Below are positions 9,018 to 21,578 of a stretch of 64,000 nucleotides of DNA, piece after piece (within the stretch, counting starts at the first letter, position 1; each line of letters opens with the position of its first letter). Location: positions 6,919,357-6,983,356 of the forward strand of contig NC_089863.1 in the NCBI RefSeq assembly GCF_036373705.1, read 5' to 3'. The translations under genes and the position numbers were made by a program. The DNA is from Amia ocellicauda. Taxonomy: Eukaryota > Chordata > Actinopteri > Amiiformes > Amiidae. The notes beneath the pieces were generated by a model, which worked only from the letters and a program-made list of their open reading frames with translations, was not told the origin of the DNA and made no database searches.

Positions 9018-9099
9018 GGTAGCGTGGCCGAGCGGTCTAAGGCGCTGGATTAAGGCTCCAGTCTCTTCGGAGGCGTGGGTTCAAATCCCACTGCTGCCA
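9018..9099 (+). tRNA. tRNA-Leu(AAG)
   Basis: Carries C66U, like the copy at 6388, of which it is a block duplicate. Confidence 0.94.
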
Positions 9100-10138
9100 G
9101 CAGCCATGTTTTTGCCCGTCTTCAACGACCTGGATGACGACTTTGCTAGGTTTCAGCAAGACTCCCAGGCGGCATCCAAATGAACCAAAAACACACAGTG
9201 GTCTGTATACAGTTGTGAATGTGGCCCCACAGGATCTTAATGCAGTGTTTCGTAGATGCAGGGTCAAGACCGGGGTCGTGGATGGAAAAGCGGCGCACGC
9301 AACCTGGGAGCAGAAACACACAGACGCACACCTGACGTTCATTACTTATGGCCCAAGTACCCGAGGAACGCTTGCTGATGGAGTGCAGGTGGACCCAGGG
9401 GCGTTGTGCGGCGCTGATTCCCTCAAACGAAAACAAATGATAATAAGGCACACGTGCAAGCTTAATAATAAAAGTTGGGAATAAGAAATGAGACAATGAG
9501 GTGAAAGCAAATCAAAACACAAAATAAAAGGCAATATAATGCCAACCAAAATACACAACCATATTGAATAGAGAGAAGCGAATGATGAATGTAATAAAAA
9601 TGAGAGATTAGAAGAGCTCATTAACACCGTCCGAAACATGAACTTTACATTCCTGATGCTATCTGGGCTGTACGTGCACCTTCCCCAAGGGTGAGAGCTT
9701 TGCCTCTTGTTTTATGGAGGTGTAGATCTTAATGTCATTGCTTTCGTTTCATTCCATCTTCTAATTGCACCAAGGTGTGGCTCTTTGGCTGCTGAAGTGC
9801 CCACCAGTAACTTGGGCTTTGCGGGGAATTGATTGAGGGTGGTGTGGTCACTTGAAATCTTGATAGTGGGGCCTTTTCTCATATACCTCGACCCAGGACC
9901 AAAAATTCAGCGCTGGCATTTCAGCCACACCAGCCCCCACCCAAGACCCAAAGCAAGCAGACACGCCCTGCACCCTCGCAGGCCATCTCCCACCATGCAC
10001 ACCGCCACCACGGCTATTGCACTCGAGGGTAATGACAACATTTTGAGACAGGACGGAACAGGATTGCAACGTAATGGAAAGAGATGAACACTTTATTGAG
10101 GCAGCATCATTGCTCTTCTGTAAAAGGCTGCCGTGATC

Positions 10139-10220
10139 CGACGAGGATGGGATTCGAACCCACGCGTGCACAGCACAATGGATTAGCAGTCCATCGCCTT
10201 AACCACTCGGCCACCTCGTC
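10139..10220 (-). tRNA. tRNA-Ser(GCU)
   Basis: Identical to the copy at 1160; terminator T4. Confidence 0.96.
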
Positions 10221-10334
10221 TGCAGAGAGTGCTCCCCGTTGACATGCAAAGTACATTTCAAGAAAAGTAACGTGTGAAATGGAACGACGAGGTGCAACTA
10301 GAAAAGCACCATGACTTTAATGGCTAAAGGAAGT

Positions 10335-10416
10335 TGGCAACGGTGGGATTCTAACCCATGCCTCCAAAGAGACTGGAGCTTAAACGAAGCGCCTTAGACC
10401 ACTCGGCCATGTTACC
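10335..10416 (-). tRNA. tRNA-Leu(UAA)-like
   Basis: G49A and G7A, each mismatching its partner. Confidence 0.73.
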
Positions 10417-10800
10417 ACACACAGCACGATGTCTACGGTCACACCTGCTTCAGTCGTCTCATGTGGTGGACGCTTCTGCGTATCAACATTTTCAACAGCG
10501 CTGTTGACCTTTGCTGCTGTTGAAGATGTACCGAGTACATTAAGCATGAAAACATCCCAATCTGTACGGGCTCGAAAGGATTGTATTGTGACCCGCACAT
10601 ACTGCGCAGTGGACTCGTAGTCTGTTTGCACGCAGACACAAGACTTCACCTGAATCGACGTCTTTTGACGAAACTAGATTAAATGCATAGGATTTGATCA
10701 TTGAAATCATCATGACAATAACTTCATACATACATGCATGCGTGCATGCATGCTTACATACATCCAGACATACAAAGCGGTAAGACAGGGCCTTTCCCCG

Positions 10801-10882
10801 GGTAGCGTGGCCGAGCGGTCTAAGGCGCTGGATTAAGGCTCCATTCTCTTCGGAGGCGTGGGTTCAAATCCAACCGCTGCCA
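10801..10882 (+). tRNA. tRNA-Leu(AAG), degraded
   Basis: Two stem-breaking changes: G43 to U opens the first anticodon-stem pair, and C63 to A breaks the T-stem. Probably poorly functional. Confidence 0.85.
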
Positions 10883-11921
10883 GCAGCCATGTTTTTGCCC
10901 GTCTTCAACGACCTGGTTGACGACTTTGCTAGGTTTCAGCAAGACTCCCAGGCGGCATCCAAATGAACCAAAAACACACAGTGGTCTGTATACAGTTGTG
11001 AATGTGGCCCCACAGGATCTTAATGCAGTGTTTCGTAGATGCACGGTCAAGACCGGGGTCGTGGATGGAAAAGCGGCGCACGCAACCTGGGAGCAGAAAC
11101 ACACAGACGCACACCTGACGTTCATTACTTATGGCCCAAGTACCCGAGGAACGCTTGCTGATGGAGTGCAGGTGGACCCAGGGGCGTTGTGCGGCGCTGA
11201 TTCCCTCAAACGAAAACAAATGATAATAAGGCACACGGGCAAGCTTAATAATAAAAGTTGGGAATAAGAAATGAGACAATGAGGTGAAAGCAAATCAAAA
11301 CACAAAATAAAAGGCAATATAATGCCAACCAAAATACACAACCATATTGAATAGAGAGAAGCGAATGATGAATGTAATAAAAATGAGAGATTAGAAGAGC
11401 TCATTAACACCGTCCGAAACATGAACTTTACATTCCTGATGCTATCTGGGCTGTACGTGCACCTTCCCCAAGGGTGAGAGCTTTGCCTCTTGTTTTATGG
11501 AGGTGTAGATCTTAATGTCATTGCTTTCGTTTCATTCCATCTTCTAATTGCACCAAGGTGTGGCTCTTTGGCTGCTGAAGTGCCCACCAGTAACTTGGGC
11601 TTTGCGGGGAATTGATTGAGGGTGGTGTGGTCACTTGAAATCTTGATAGTGGGGCCTTTTCTCATATACCTCGCCCCAGGACCAAAAATTCAGCGCTGGC
11701 ATTTCAGCCACACCAGCCCCCACCCAAGACCCAAAGCAAGCAGACACACCCTGCACCCTCGCAGGCCATCTCCCACCATGCACACCACCACCCCGGCTAT
11801 TGCACTCGAGGGTAATGACAACATTTTGAGACAGGACGGAACAGGATTGCAACGTAATGGAAAGAGATGAACACTTTATTGAGGCAGCATCATTGCTCTT
11901 CTGTAAGAGGCTGCCGTGATC

Positions 11922-12003
11922 CGACAAGGATGTGATTCAAACCCACGCGTGCACAGCACAATGGATTAGCAGTCCATCGCCTTAACCACTCGGCCACCTC
12001 GTC
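11922..12003 (-). tRNA. tRNA-Ser(GCU), probable pseudogene copy
   Basis: C56 to U in the T-loop and B box, C62 to A breaking the T-stem, and C69 to U. The terminator is also TCTT. The most damaged Ser copy in the window. Confidence 0.82.
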
Positions 12004-12117
12004 TGCCGAGAGCGCTCCCCGTTGACATGCAAAGTACATTTCAAGAAAAGTAACGTGTGAAATGGAACGACGAGGTGCAACTAGGAAAGCACCATGACTT
12101 TAATGGCTAAAGGAAGT

Positions 12118-12199
12118 TGGCAACGGTGGGATTCTAACCCACGCCTCCAAAGAGACTGGAGCTTAAACGAAGCGCCTTAGACCACTCGGCCTCGTTACC
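12118..12199 (-). tRNA. tRNA-Leu(UAA)-like
   Basis: U8 to A, loss of another near-invariant core base. Confidence 0.73.
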
Positions 12200-12582
12200 A
12201 GACACAGCACGATGTCTACGGTCACACCTGTTTCAGTCGTCTCACGTGGTGGACGCTTCTGCGTATCAACATTTTCAACAGCGCTGTTGACCTTTGCTGC
12301 TGTTGAAGATGCACCGAGTACATTAAGCATGAAAACATCCCAATCTGTACGGCTCGAAAGGATTGTATTGTGACCCGCACATACTGCGCAGTGGACTCGT
12401 AGTCTGTTTTCACGCAGACACAAGACTTCACCTGAATCGACGTCTTTTGACGAAACTAGATTAAATGCATAGGATTTGATCATTGAAATCATCATGACAA
12501 TAACTTCATACATACATGCATGCGTGCATGCATGCTTACATACATCCAGACATACAAAGCGGTAAGACAGGGCCTTTCCCCG

Positions 12583-12664
12583 GGTAGCGTGGCTGAGCGG
12601 TCTAAGGTGCTGGATTAAGGCTCCAGTCTCTTCAGAGGCGTGGGTTCAAATCCCACCGCTGCCA
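12583..12664 (+). tRNA. tRNA-Leu(AAG), variant haplotype
   Basis: C12U and C25U turn two D-stem pairs into wobbles, and there is one G-to-A change in the variable arm. The same trio recurs at 17931 and 59780. Confidence 0.92.
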
Positions 12665-13703
12665 GCAGCCATGTTTTTGCCCGACTTCAACGACCTGGTT
12701 GACGACTTTGCTAGGTTTCAGCAAGACTCCCAGGCGGCATCCAAATGAACCAAAAACACACAGTGGTCTGTATACAGTTGTGAATGTGGCCCCACAGGAT
12801 CTTAATGCAGTGTTTCGTAGATGCAGGGTCAAGACCGGGGTCGTGGATGGAAAAGCGGCGCACGCAACCTGGGAGCAGAAACACACAGACGCACACCTGA
12901 CGTTCATTACTTATGGCCCAAGTACCCGAGGAACGCTTGCTGATGGAGTGCAGGTGGACCCAGGGGCGTTGTGCGGCGCTGATTCCCTCAAACGAAAACA
13001 AATGATAATAAGGCACACGTGCAAGCTTAATAATAACAGTTGGGAATAAGAAATGAGACAATGAGGTGAAAGCAAATCAAAACACAAAATAAAAGGCAAT
13101 ATAATGCCAACCAAAATACACAACCATATTGAATAGAGAGAAGCGAATGATGAATGTAATAAAAATGAGAGATTAGAAGAGCTCATTAACACCGTCCGAA
13201 ACATGAACTTTACATTCCTGATGCTATCTGGGCTGTACGTGCACCTTCCCCAAGGGTGAGAGCTTTGCCTCTTGTTTTATGGAGGTGTAGATCTTAATGT
13301 CATTGCTTTCGTTTCATTCCATCTTCTAATTGCACCAAGGTGTGGCTCTTTGGCTGCTGAAGTGCCCACCAGTAACTTGGGCTTTGCGGGGAATTGATTG
13401 AGGGTGGTGTGGTCACTTGAAATCTTGATAGTGGGGCCTTTTCTCATATACCTCGCCCCAGGACCAAAAATTCAGCGCTGGCATTTCAGCCACACCAGCC
13501 CCCACCCAAGACCCAAAGCAAGCAGACACGCCCTGCACCCTCGCAGGCCATCTCCCACCATGCACACCGCCACCCCGGCTATTGCACTCGAGGGTAATGA
13601 CAACATTTTGAGACAGGACGGAACAGGATTGCAACATAATGGAAAGAGATGAACACTTTATTGAGGCAGCATCATTGCTCTTCTGTAAGAGGCTGCCGTG
13701 ATC

Positions 13704-13785
13704 CGACGAGGATGGGATTCGAACCCACGCGTGCACAGCACAATGGATTAGCAGTCCATCGCCTTAACCACTCGGCCACCTCGTC
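13704..13785 (-). tRNA. tRNA-Ser(GCU)
   Basis: Identical to the copy at 1160; terminator TCTT. Confidence 0.95.
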
Positions 13786-13899
13786 TGCCGAGAGCGCTCC
13801 CCGTTGACATGCAAAGTACATTTCAAGAAAAGTAACGTGTGAAATGGAACGACGAGGTGCAACTAGGAAAGCACCATGACTTTAATGGCTAAAGGAAGT

Positions 13900-13981
13900 T
13901 GGCAACGGTGGGATTCTAACCCACGCCTCCAAAGAGACTGGAGCTTAAACGAAGCGCCTTAGACCACTCGGCCATGTTACC
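13900..13981 (-). tRNA. tRNA-Leu(UAA)-like
   Basis: G7A, an acceptor mismatch with C66. Confidence 0.74.
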
Positions 13982-14365
13982 ACACACAGCACCATGTCTA
14001 CGGTCACACCTGCTTCAGTCGTCTCATGTGGTGGACGCTTCTGCGTATCAACATTTTCAACAGCGCTGTTGACCTTTGCTGCTGTTGAAGATGCACCGAG
14101 TACATTAAGCATGAAAACATCCCAATCTGTACGGGCTCGAAAGGATTGTATTGTGACCCGCACATACTGCGCAGTGGACTCGTAGTCTGTTTGCACGCAG
14201 ACACAAGACTTCACCTGAATCGACGTCTTTTGACGAAACTAGATTAAATGCATAGGATTTGATCATTGAAATCATCATGACAATAACTTCATACATACAT
14301 GCATGCGTGCATGCATGCTTACATACATCCAGACATACAAAGCGGTAAGACAGGGCCTTTCCCCG

Positions 14366-14447
14366 GGTAGCGTGGCCGAGCGGTCTAAGGTGCTGGATTA
14401 AGGCTCCAGTCTCTTCGGAGGCGTGGGTTCAAATCCCACCGCTGCCA
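14366..14447 (+). tRNA. tRNA-Leu(AAG)
   Basis: Only C25U, giving a G10-U25 wobble. Confidence 0.95.
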
Positions 14448-15486
14448 GCAGCCATGTTTTTGCCCGTCTTCAACGACCTGGTTGACGACTTTGCTAGGTT
14501 TCAGCAAGACTCCCAGGCGGCATCCAAATGAACCAAAAACACACAGTGGTCTGTATACAGTTGTGAATGTGGCCCCACAGGATCTTAATGCAGTGTTTCG
14601 TAGATGCAGGGTCAAGACCGGGGTCGTGGATGGACAAGCGGCGCACGCAACCTGGGAGCAGAAACACACAGACGCACACCTGACGTTCATTACTTATGGC
14701 CCAAGTACCCGAGGAACGCTTGCTGATGGAGTGCAGGTGGACCCAGGGGCGTTGTGCGGCGCTGATTCCCTCAAACGAAAACAAATGATAATAAGGCACA
14801 CGTGCAGGCTTAATAATAACAGTTGGGAATAAGAAATGAGACAATGAGGTGAAAGCAAATCAAAACACAAAATAAAAGGCAATATAATGCCAACCAAAAT
14901 ACACAACCATATTGAATAGAGAGAAGCGAATGATGAATGTAATAAAAATGAGAGATTAGAAGAGCTCATTAACACCGTCCGAAACATGAACTTTACATTC
15001 CTGATGCTATCTGGGGTGTACGTGCACCTTCCCCAAGGGTGAGAGCTTTGCCTCTTGTTTTATGGAGGTGTAGATCTTAATGTCATTGCTTTCGTTTCAT
15101 TCCATCTTCTAATTGCACCAAGGTGTGGCTCTTTGGCTGCTGAAGTGCCCACCAGTAACTTGGGCTTTGCGGGGAATTGATTGAGGGTGGTGTGGTCACT
15201 TGAAATCTTGATAGTGGGGCCTTTTCTCACATACCTCGCCCCAGGACCAAAAATTCAGCGCTGGCATTTCAGCCACACCAGCCCCCACCCAAGACCCAAA
15301 GCAAGCAGACACGCCCTGCACCCTCGCAGGCCATCTCCCACCATGCACACCGCCACCCCGGCTATTGCACTTGAGGGTAATGACAACATTTTGAGACAGG
15401 ACGGAACAGGATTGCAACGTAATGGAAAGAGATGAACACTTTATTGAGGCAGCATCATTGCTCTTCTGTAAAAGGCTGCCGTGATC

Positions 15487-15568
15487 CGACGAGGATGGGA
15501 TTCGAACCCACGCGTGCACAGCACAATGGATTAGCAGTCCATCGCCTTAACCACTCGGCCACCTCGTC
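15487..15568 (-). tRNA. tRNA-Ser(GCU)
   Basis: Identical to the copy at 1160; terminator T4. Confidence 0.96.
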
Positions 15569-15682
15569 TGCAGAGAGCTCTCCCCGTTGACATGCAAAGT
15601 ACATTTCAAGAAAAGTAACGTGTGAAATGGAACGACGAGGTGCAACTAGGAAAGCACCATGACTTTAATGGCTAAAGGAAGT

Positions 15683-15764
15683 TGGCAACGGTGGGATTCT
15701 AACCCACGCCTCCAAAGAGACTGGAGCTTAAACGAAGCGCCTTAGACCACTCGGCCACATTACC
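15683..15764 (-). tRNA. tRNA-Leu(UAA)-like
   Basis: C6U, giving a wobble with G67. Confidence 0.75.
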
Positions 15765-16148
15765 ACACACAGCACGATGTCTACGGTCACACCTGCTTCA
15801 GTCGTCTCACGTGGTGGACGCTTCTGCGTATCAACATTTTCAACAGCGCTGTTGACCTTTGCTGCTGTTGAAGATGCACCGAGTACATTAAGCATGAAAA
15901 CATCCCAATCTGTACGGGCTCGAAAGGATTGTATTGTGACCCGCACATACTGCGCAGTGGACTCGTAGTCTGTTTGCACGCAGACACAAGACTTCACCTG
16001 AATCGACGTCTTTTGACGAAACTAGATTAAATGCATAGGATTTGATCATTGAAATCATCATGACAATAACTTCATACATACATGCATGCGTGCATGCATG
16101 CTTACATACATCCAGACATACAAAGCGGTAAGACAGGTCCTTTCCCCG

Positions 16149-16230
16149 GGTAGCGTGGCCGAGCGGTCTAAGGCGCTGGATTAAGGCTCCAGTCTCTTCG
16201 GAGGCACGGGTTCAAATCCCACCGCTGCCA
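16149..16230 (+). tRNA. tRNA-Leu(AAG), degraded T-stem
   Basis: Adjacent changes turn GTGGG into ACGGG at positions 49-53, so the two outer T-stem pairs are lost. Confidence 0.86.
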
Positions 16231-17269
16231 GCAGCCATGTTTTTGCCCGTCTTCAACGACCTGGTTGACCACTTTGCCAGGTTTCAGCAAGACTCCCAGG
16301 CGGCATCCAAATGAACCAAAAACACACAGTGGTCTGTATACAGTTGTGAATGTGGCCCCACAGGATCTTAATGCAGTGTTTCGTAGATGCAGGGTCAAGA
16401 CCGGGGTCGTGGATGGAAAAGCGGCGCACGCAACCTGGGAGCAGAAACACACAGACGCACACCTGACGTTCATTACTTATGGCCCAAGTACCCGAGGAAC
16501 GCTTGCTGATGGAGTGCAGGTGGACCCAGGGGCGTTGTGCGGCGCTGATTCCCTCAAACGAAAACAAATGATAATAAGGCACACGTGCAAGCTTAATAAT
16601 AAAAGTTGGGAATAAGAAATGAGACAATGAGGTGAAAGCAAATCAAAACACAAAATAAAAGGCAATATAATGCCAACCAAAATACACAACCATATTGAAT
16701 AGAGAGAAGCGAATGATGAATGTAATAAAAATGAGAGATTAGAAGAGCTCATTAACACCGTCCGAAACATGAACTTTACATTCCTGATGCTATCTGGGCT
16801 GTACGTGCACCTTCCCCAAGGGTGAGAGCTTTGCCTCTTGTTTTATGGAGGTGTAGATCTTAATGTCATTGCTTTCGTTTCATTCCATGTTCTAATTGCA
16901 CCAAGGTGTGGCTCTTTGGCTGCTGAAGTGCCCACCAGTAACTTGGGCTTTGCGGGGAATTGATTGGGGGTGGTGTGGTCACTTGAAATCTTGATAGTGG
17001 GGCCTTTTCTCATATACCTCGCCCCAGGACCAAAAATTCAGCGCTGGCATTTCAGCCACACCAGCCCCCACCCAAGACCCAAAGCAAGCAGACACGACCT
17101 GCACCCTCGCAGGCCATCTCCCACCATGCACACCGCCACCCCGGCTATTGCACTCGAGGGTAATGACAACATTTTGAGACAGGACGGAACAGGATTGCAA
17201 CGTAATGGAAAGAGATGAACACTTTATTGAGGCAGCATCATTGCTCTTCTGTAAAAGGCTGCCGTGATC

Positions 17270-17351
17270 CGACGAGGATGGGATTCGAACCCACGCGTGC
17301 ACAGCACAATGGATTAGCAGTCCATCGCCTTAACCACTCGGCCACCTCGTC
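17270..17351 (-). tRNA. tRNA-Ser(GCU)
   Basis: Identical to the copy at 1160; terminator T4. Confidence 0.96.
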
Positions 17352-17465
17352 TGCCGAGAGCGCTCCCCGTTGACATGCAAAGTACATTTCAAGAAAAGTA
17401 ACGTATGAAATGGAACGACGAGGTGCAACTAGGAAAGCACCATGACTTTAATGGCTAAAGGAAGT

Positions 17466-17547
17466 TGGCAACGGTGGGATTCTAACCCACGCCTCCAAAG
17501 AGACTGGAGCTTAAACGAAGCGCCTTAGACCACTCGGCCTCGTTACC
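17466..17547 (-). tRNA. tRNA-Leu(UAA)-like
   Basis: U8A; same haplotype as 12118. Confidence 0.73.
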
Positions 17548-17930
17548 AGACACAGCACGATGTCTACGGTCACACCTGTTTCAGTCGTCTCACGTGGTGG
17601 ACGCTTCTGCGTATCAACATTTTCAACAGCGCTGTTGACCTTTGCTGCTGTTGAAGATGCACCGAGTACATTAAGCATGAAAACATCCCAATCTGTACGG
17701 CTCGAAAGGATTGTATTGTGACCCGCACATACTGCGCAGTGGACTCGTAGTCTGTTTTCACGCAGACACAAGACTTCACCTGAATCGACGTCTTTTGACG
17801 AAACTAGATTAAATGCATAGGATTTGATCATTGAAATCATCATGACAATAACTTCATACATACATGCATGCGTGCATGCATGCTTACATACATCCAGACA
17901 TACAAAGCGGTAAGACAGGGCCTTTCCCCG

Positions 17931-18012
17931 GGTAGCGTGGCTGAGCGGTCTAAGGTGCTGGATTAAGGCTCCAGTCTCTTCAGAGGCGTGGGTTCAAATC
18001 CCACCGCTGCCA
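17931..18012 (+). tRNA. tRNA-Leu(AAG), variant haplotype
   Basis: Same sequence as the copy at 12583. The surrounding ~1.8 kb also match it. Confidence 0.92.
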
Positions 18013-19051
18013 GCAGCCATGTTTTTGCCCGACTTCAACGACCTGGTTGACGACTTTGCTAGGTTTCAGCAAGACTCCCAGGCGGCATCCAAATGAACCA
18101 AAAACACACAGTGGTCTGTATACAGTTGTGAATGTGGCCCCACAGGATCTTAATGCAGTGTTTCGTAGATGCAGGGTCAAGACCGGGGTCGTGGATGGAA
18201 AAGCGGCGCACGCAACCTGGGAGCAGAAACACACAGACGCACACCTGACGTTCATTACTTATGGCCCAAGTACCCGAGGAACGCTTGCTGATGGAGTGCA
18301 GGTGGACCCAGGGGCGTTGTGCGGCGCTGATTCCCTCAAACGAAAACAAATGATAATAAGGCACACGTGCAAGCTTAATAATAACAGTTGGGAATAAGAA
18401 ATGAGACAATGAGGTGAAAGCAAATCAAAACACAAAATAAAAGGCAATATAATGCCAACCAAAATACACAACCATATTGAATAGAGAGAAGCGAATGATG
18501 AATGTAATAAAAATGAGAGATTAGAAGAGCTCATTAACACCGTCCGAAACATGAACTTTACATTCCTGATGCTATCTGGGCTGTACGTGCACCTTCCCCA
18601 AGGGTGAGAGCTTTGCCTCTTGTTTTATGGAGGTGTAGATCTTAATGTCATTGCTTTCGTTTCATTCCATCTTCTAATTGCACCAAGGTGTGGCTCTTTG
18701 GCTGCTGAAGTGCCCACCAGTAACTTGGGCTTTGCGGGGAATTGATTGAGGGTGGTGTGGTCACTTGAAATCTTGATAGTGGGGCCTTTTCTCATATACC
18801 TCGCCCCAGGACCAAAAATTCAGCGCTGGCATTTCAGCCACACCAGCCCCCACCCAAGACCCAAAGCAAGCAGACACGCCCTGCACCCTCGCAGGCCATC
18901 TCCCACCATGCACACCGCCACCCCGGCTATTGCACTCGAGGGTAATGACAACATTTTGAGACAGGACGGAACAGGATTGCAACATAATGGAAAGAGATGA
19001 ACACTTTATTGAGGCAGCATCATTGCTCTTCTGTAAGAGGCTGCCGTGATC

Positions 19052-19133
19052 CGACGAGGATGGGATTCGAACCCACGCGTGCACAGCACAATGGATTAGC
19101 AGTCCATCGCCTTAACCACTCGGCCACCTCGTC
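19052..19133 (-). tRNA. tRNA-Ser(GCU)
   Basis: Identical to the copy at 1160; terminator TCTT. Confidence 0.95.
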
Positions 19134-19247
19134 TGCCGAGAGCGCTCCCCGTTGACATGCAAAGTACATTTCAAGAAAAGTAACGTGTGAAATGGAACGA
19201 CGAGGTGCAACTAGGAAAGCACCATGACTTTAATGGCTAAAGGAAGT

Positions 19248-19329
19248 TGGCAACGGTGGGATTCTAACCCACGCCTCCAAAGAGACTGGAGCTTAAACGA
19301 AGCGCCTTAGACCACTCGGCCTCGTTACC
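19248..19329 (-). tRNA. tRNA-Leu(UAA)-like
   Basis: U8A. Confidence 0.73.
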
Positions 19330-19713
19330 AGACACAGCACGATGTCTACGGTCACACCTGTTTCAGTCGTCTCACGTGGTGGACGCTTCTGCGTATCAAC
19401 ATTTTCAACAGCGCTGTTGACCTTTGCTGCTGTTGAAGATGCACCGAGTACATTAAGCATGAAAACATCCCAATCTGTACGGGCTCGAAAGGATTGTATT
19501 GTGACCCGCACATACTGCGCAGTGGACTCGTAGTCTGTTTGCACGCAGACACAAGACTTCACCTGAATCGACGTCTTTTGACGAAACTAGATTAAATGCA
19601 TAGGATTTGATCATTGAAATCATCATGACAATAACTTCATACATACATGCATGCGTGCATGCATGCTTACATACATCCAGACATACAAAGCGGTAAGACA
19701 GGGCCTTTCCCCG

Positions 19714-19795
19714 GGTAGCGTGGCCGAGCGGTCTAAGGTGCTGGATTAAGGCTCCAGTCTATTCGGAGGCGTGGGTTCAAATCCCACCGCTGCCA
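19714..19795 (+). tRNA. tRNA-Leu(AAG)
   Basis: C25U plus C to A in the variable arm. Confidence 0.93.
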
Positions 19796-20834
19796 GCAGC
19801 CATGTTTTTGCCCGTCTTCAACGACCTGGTTGACGACTTTGCTAGGTTTCAGCAAGACTCCCAGGTGGCATCCAAATGAACCAAAAACACACAGTGGTCT
19901 GTATACAGTTGTGAATGTGGCCCCACAGGATCTTAATGCAGTGTTTCGTAGATGCAGGGTCAAGACCGGGGTCGTGGATGGAAAAGCGGCGCACGCAACC
20001 TGGGAGCAGAAACACACAGACGCACACCTGACGTTCATTACTTATGGCCCAAGTACCCGAGGAACGCTTGCTGATGGAGTGCAGGTGGACCCAGGGGCGT
20101 TGTGCGGCGCTGATTCCCTCAAACGAAAACAAATGATAATAAGGCATACGTGCAAGCTTAATAATAAAAGTTGGGAATAAGAAATGAGACAATGAGGTGA
20201 AAGCAAATCAAAACACAAAATAAAAGGCAATATAATGCCAACCAAAATACACAACCATATTGAATAGAGAGAAGCGAATGATGAATGTAATAAAAATGAG
20301 AGATTAGAAGAGCTCATTAACACCGTCCGAAACATGAACTTTACATTCCTGATGCTATCTGGGCTGTACGTGCACCTTCCCCAAGGGTGAGAGCTTTGCC
20401 TCTTGTTTTATGGAGGTGTAGATCTTAATGTCATTGCTTTCGTTTCATTCCATGTTCTAATTGCACCAAGGTGTGGCTCTTTGGCTGCTGAAGTGCCCAC
20501 CAGTAACTTGGGCTTTGCGGGGAATTGATTGAGGGTGGTGTGGTCACTTGAAATCTTGATAGTGGGGCCTTTTCTCATATACCTCGCCCCAGGACCAAAA
20601 ATTCAGCGCTGGCATTTCAGCCACACCAGCCCCCACCCAAGACCAAAAGCAAGCAGACACGCCCTGCACCCTCGCAGGCCATCTCCCACCATGCACACCG
20701 CCACCCCGGCTATTGCACTCGAGGGTAATGACAACATTTTGAGACAGGACGGAACAGGATTGCAACGTAATGGAAAGAGATGAACACTTTATTGAGGCAG
20801 CATCATTGCTCTTCTGTAAAAGGCTGCCGTGATC

Positions 20835-20916
20835 CGACGAGGATGGGATTCGAACCCACGCGTGCACAGCACAATGGATTAGCAGTCCATCGCCTTAACC
20901 ACTCGGCCACCTCGTC
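20835..20916 (-). tRNA. tRNA-Ser(GCU)
   Basis: Identical to the copy at 1160; terminator T4. Confidence 0.96.
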
Positions 20917-21030
20917 TGCCGAGAGCACTCCCCGTTGACATGCAAAGTACATTTCAAGAAAAGTAACGTGTGAAATGGAACGACGAGGTGCAACTAGGAA
21001 AGCACCATGACTTTAATGGCTAAAGGAAGT

Positions 21031-21112
21031 TGGCAACGGTGGGATTCTAACCCACGCCTCCAAAGAGACTGGAGCTTAAACGAAGCGCCTTAGACCACTC
21101 GGCCATGTTACC
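21031..21112 (-). tRNA. tRNA-Leu(UAA)-like
   Basis: G7A. Confidence 0.74.
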
Positions 21113-21496
21113 ACACACAGCACGATGTCTACGGTCACACCTGCTTCAGTCGTCTCATGTGGTGGACGCTTCTGCGTATCAACATTTTCAACAGCGCTGT
21201 TGACCTTTGCTGCTGTTGAAGATGCACCGAGTACATTAAGCATGAAAACATCCCAATCTGTACGGGCTCGAAAGGATTGTATTGTGACCCGCACATACTG
21301 CGCAGTGGACTCGAAGTCTGTTTGCACGCAGACACAAGACTTCACCTGAATCGACGTCTTTTGACGAAACTAGATTAAATGCATAGGATTTGATCATTGA
21401 AATCATCATGACAATAACTTCATACATACATGCATGCGTGCATGCATGCTTACATACATCCAGACATACAAAGCGGTAAGACAGGGCCCTTCCCCG

Positions 21497-21578
21497 GGTA
21501 GCGTGGCCGAGCGGTCTAAGGTGCTGGATTAAGGCTCCAGTCTCTTCGGAGGCGTGGGTTCAAATCCCACCGCTGCCA
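21497..21578 (+). tRNA. tRNA-Leu(AAG)
   Basis: C25U only. Confidence 0.95.

Larger units (their letters stand above)
8171..10800. repeat. 2630-bp two-unit block, copy 2
   Basis: Second copy of the 847 + 1783 pair. The close match ends at about 10301, where the Ser-Leu spacer changes. Confidence 0.8.
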
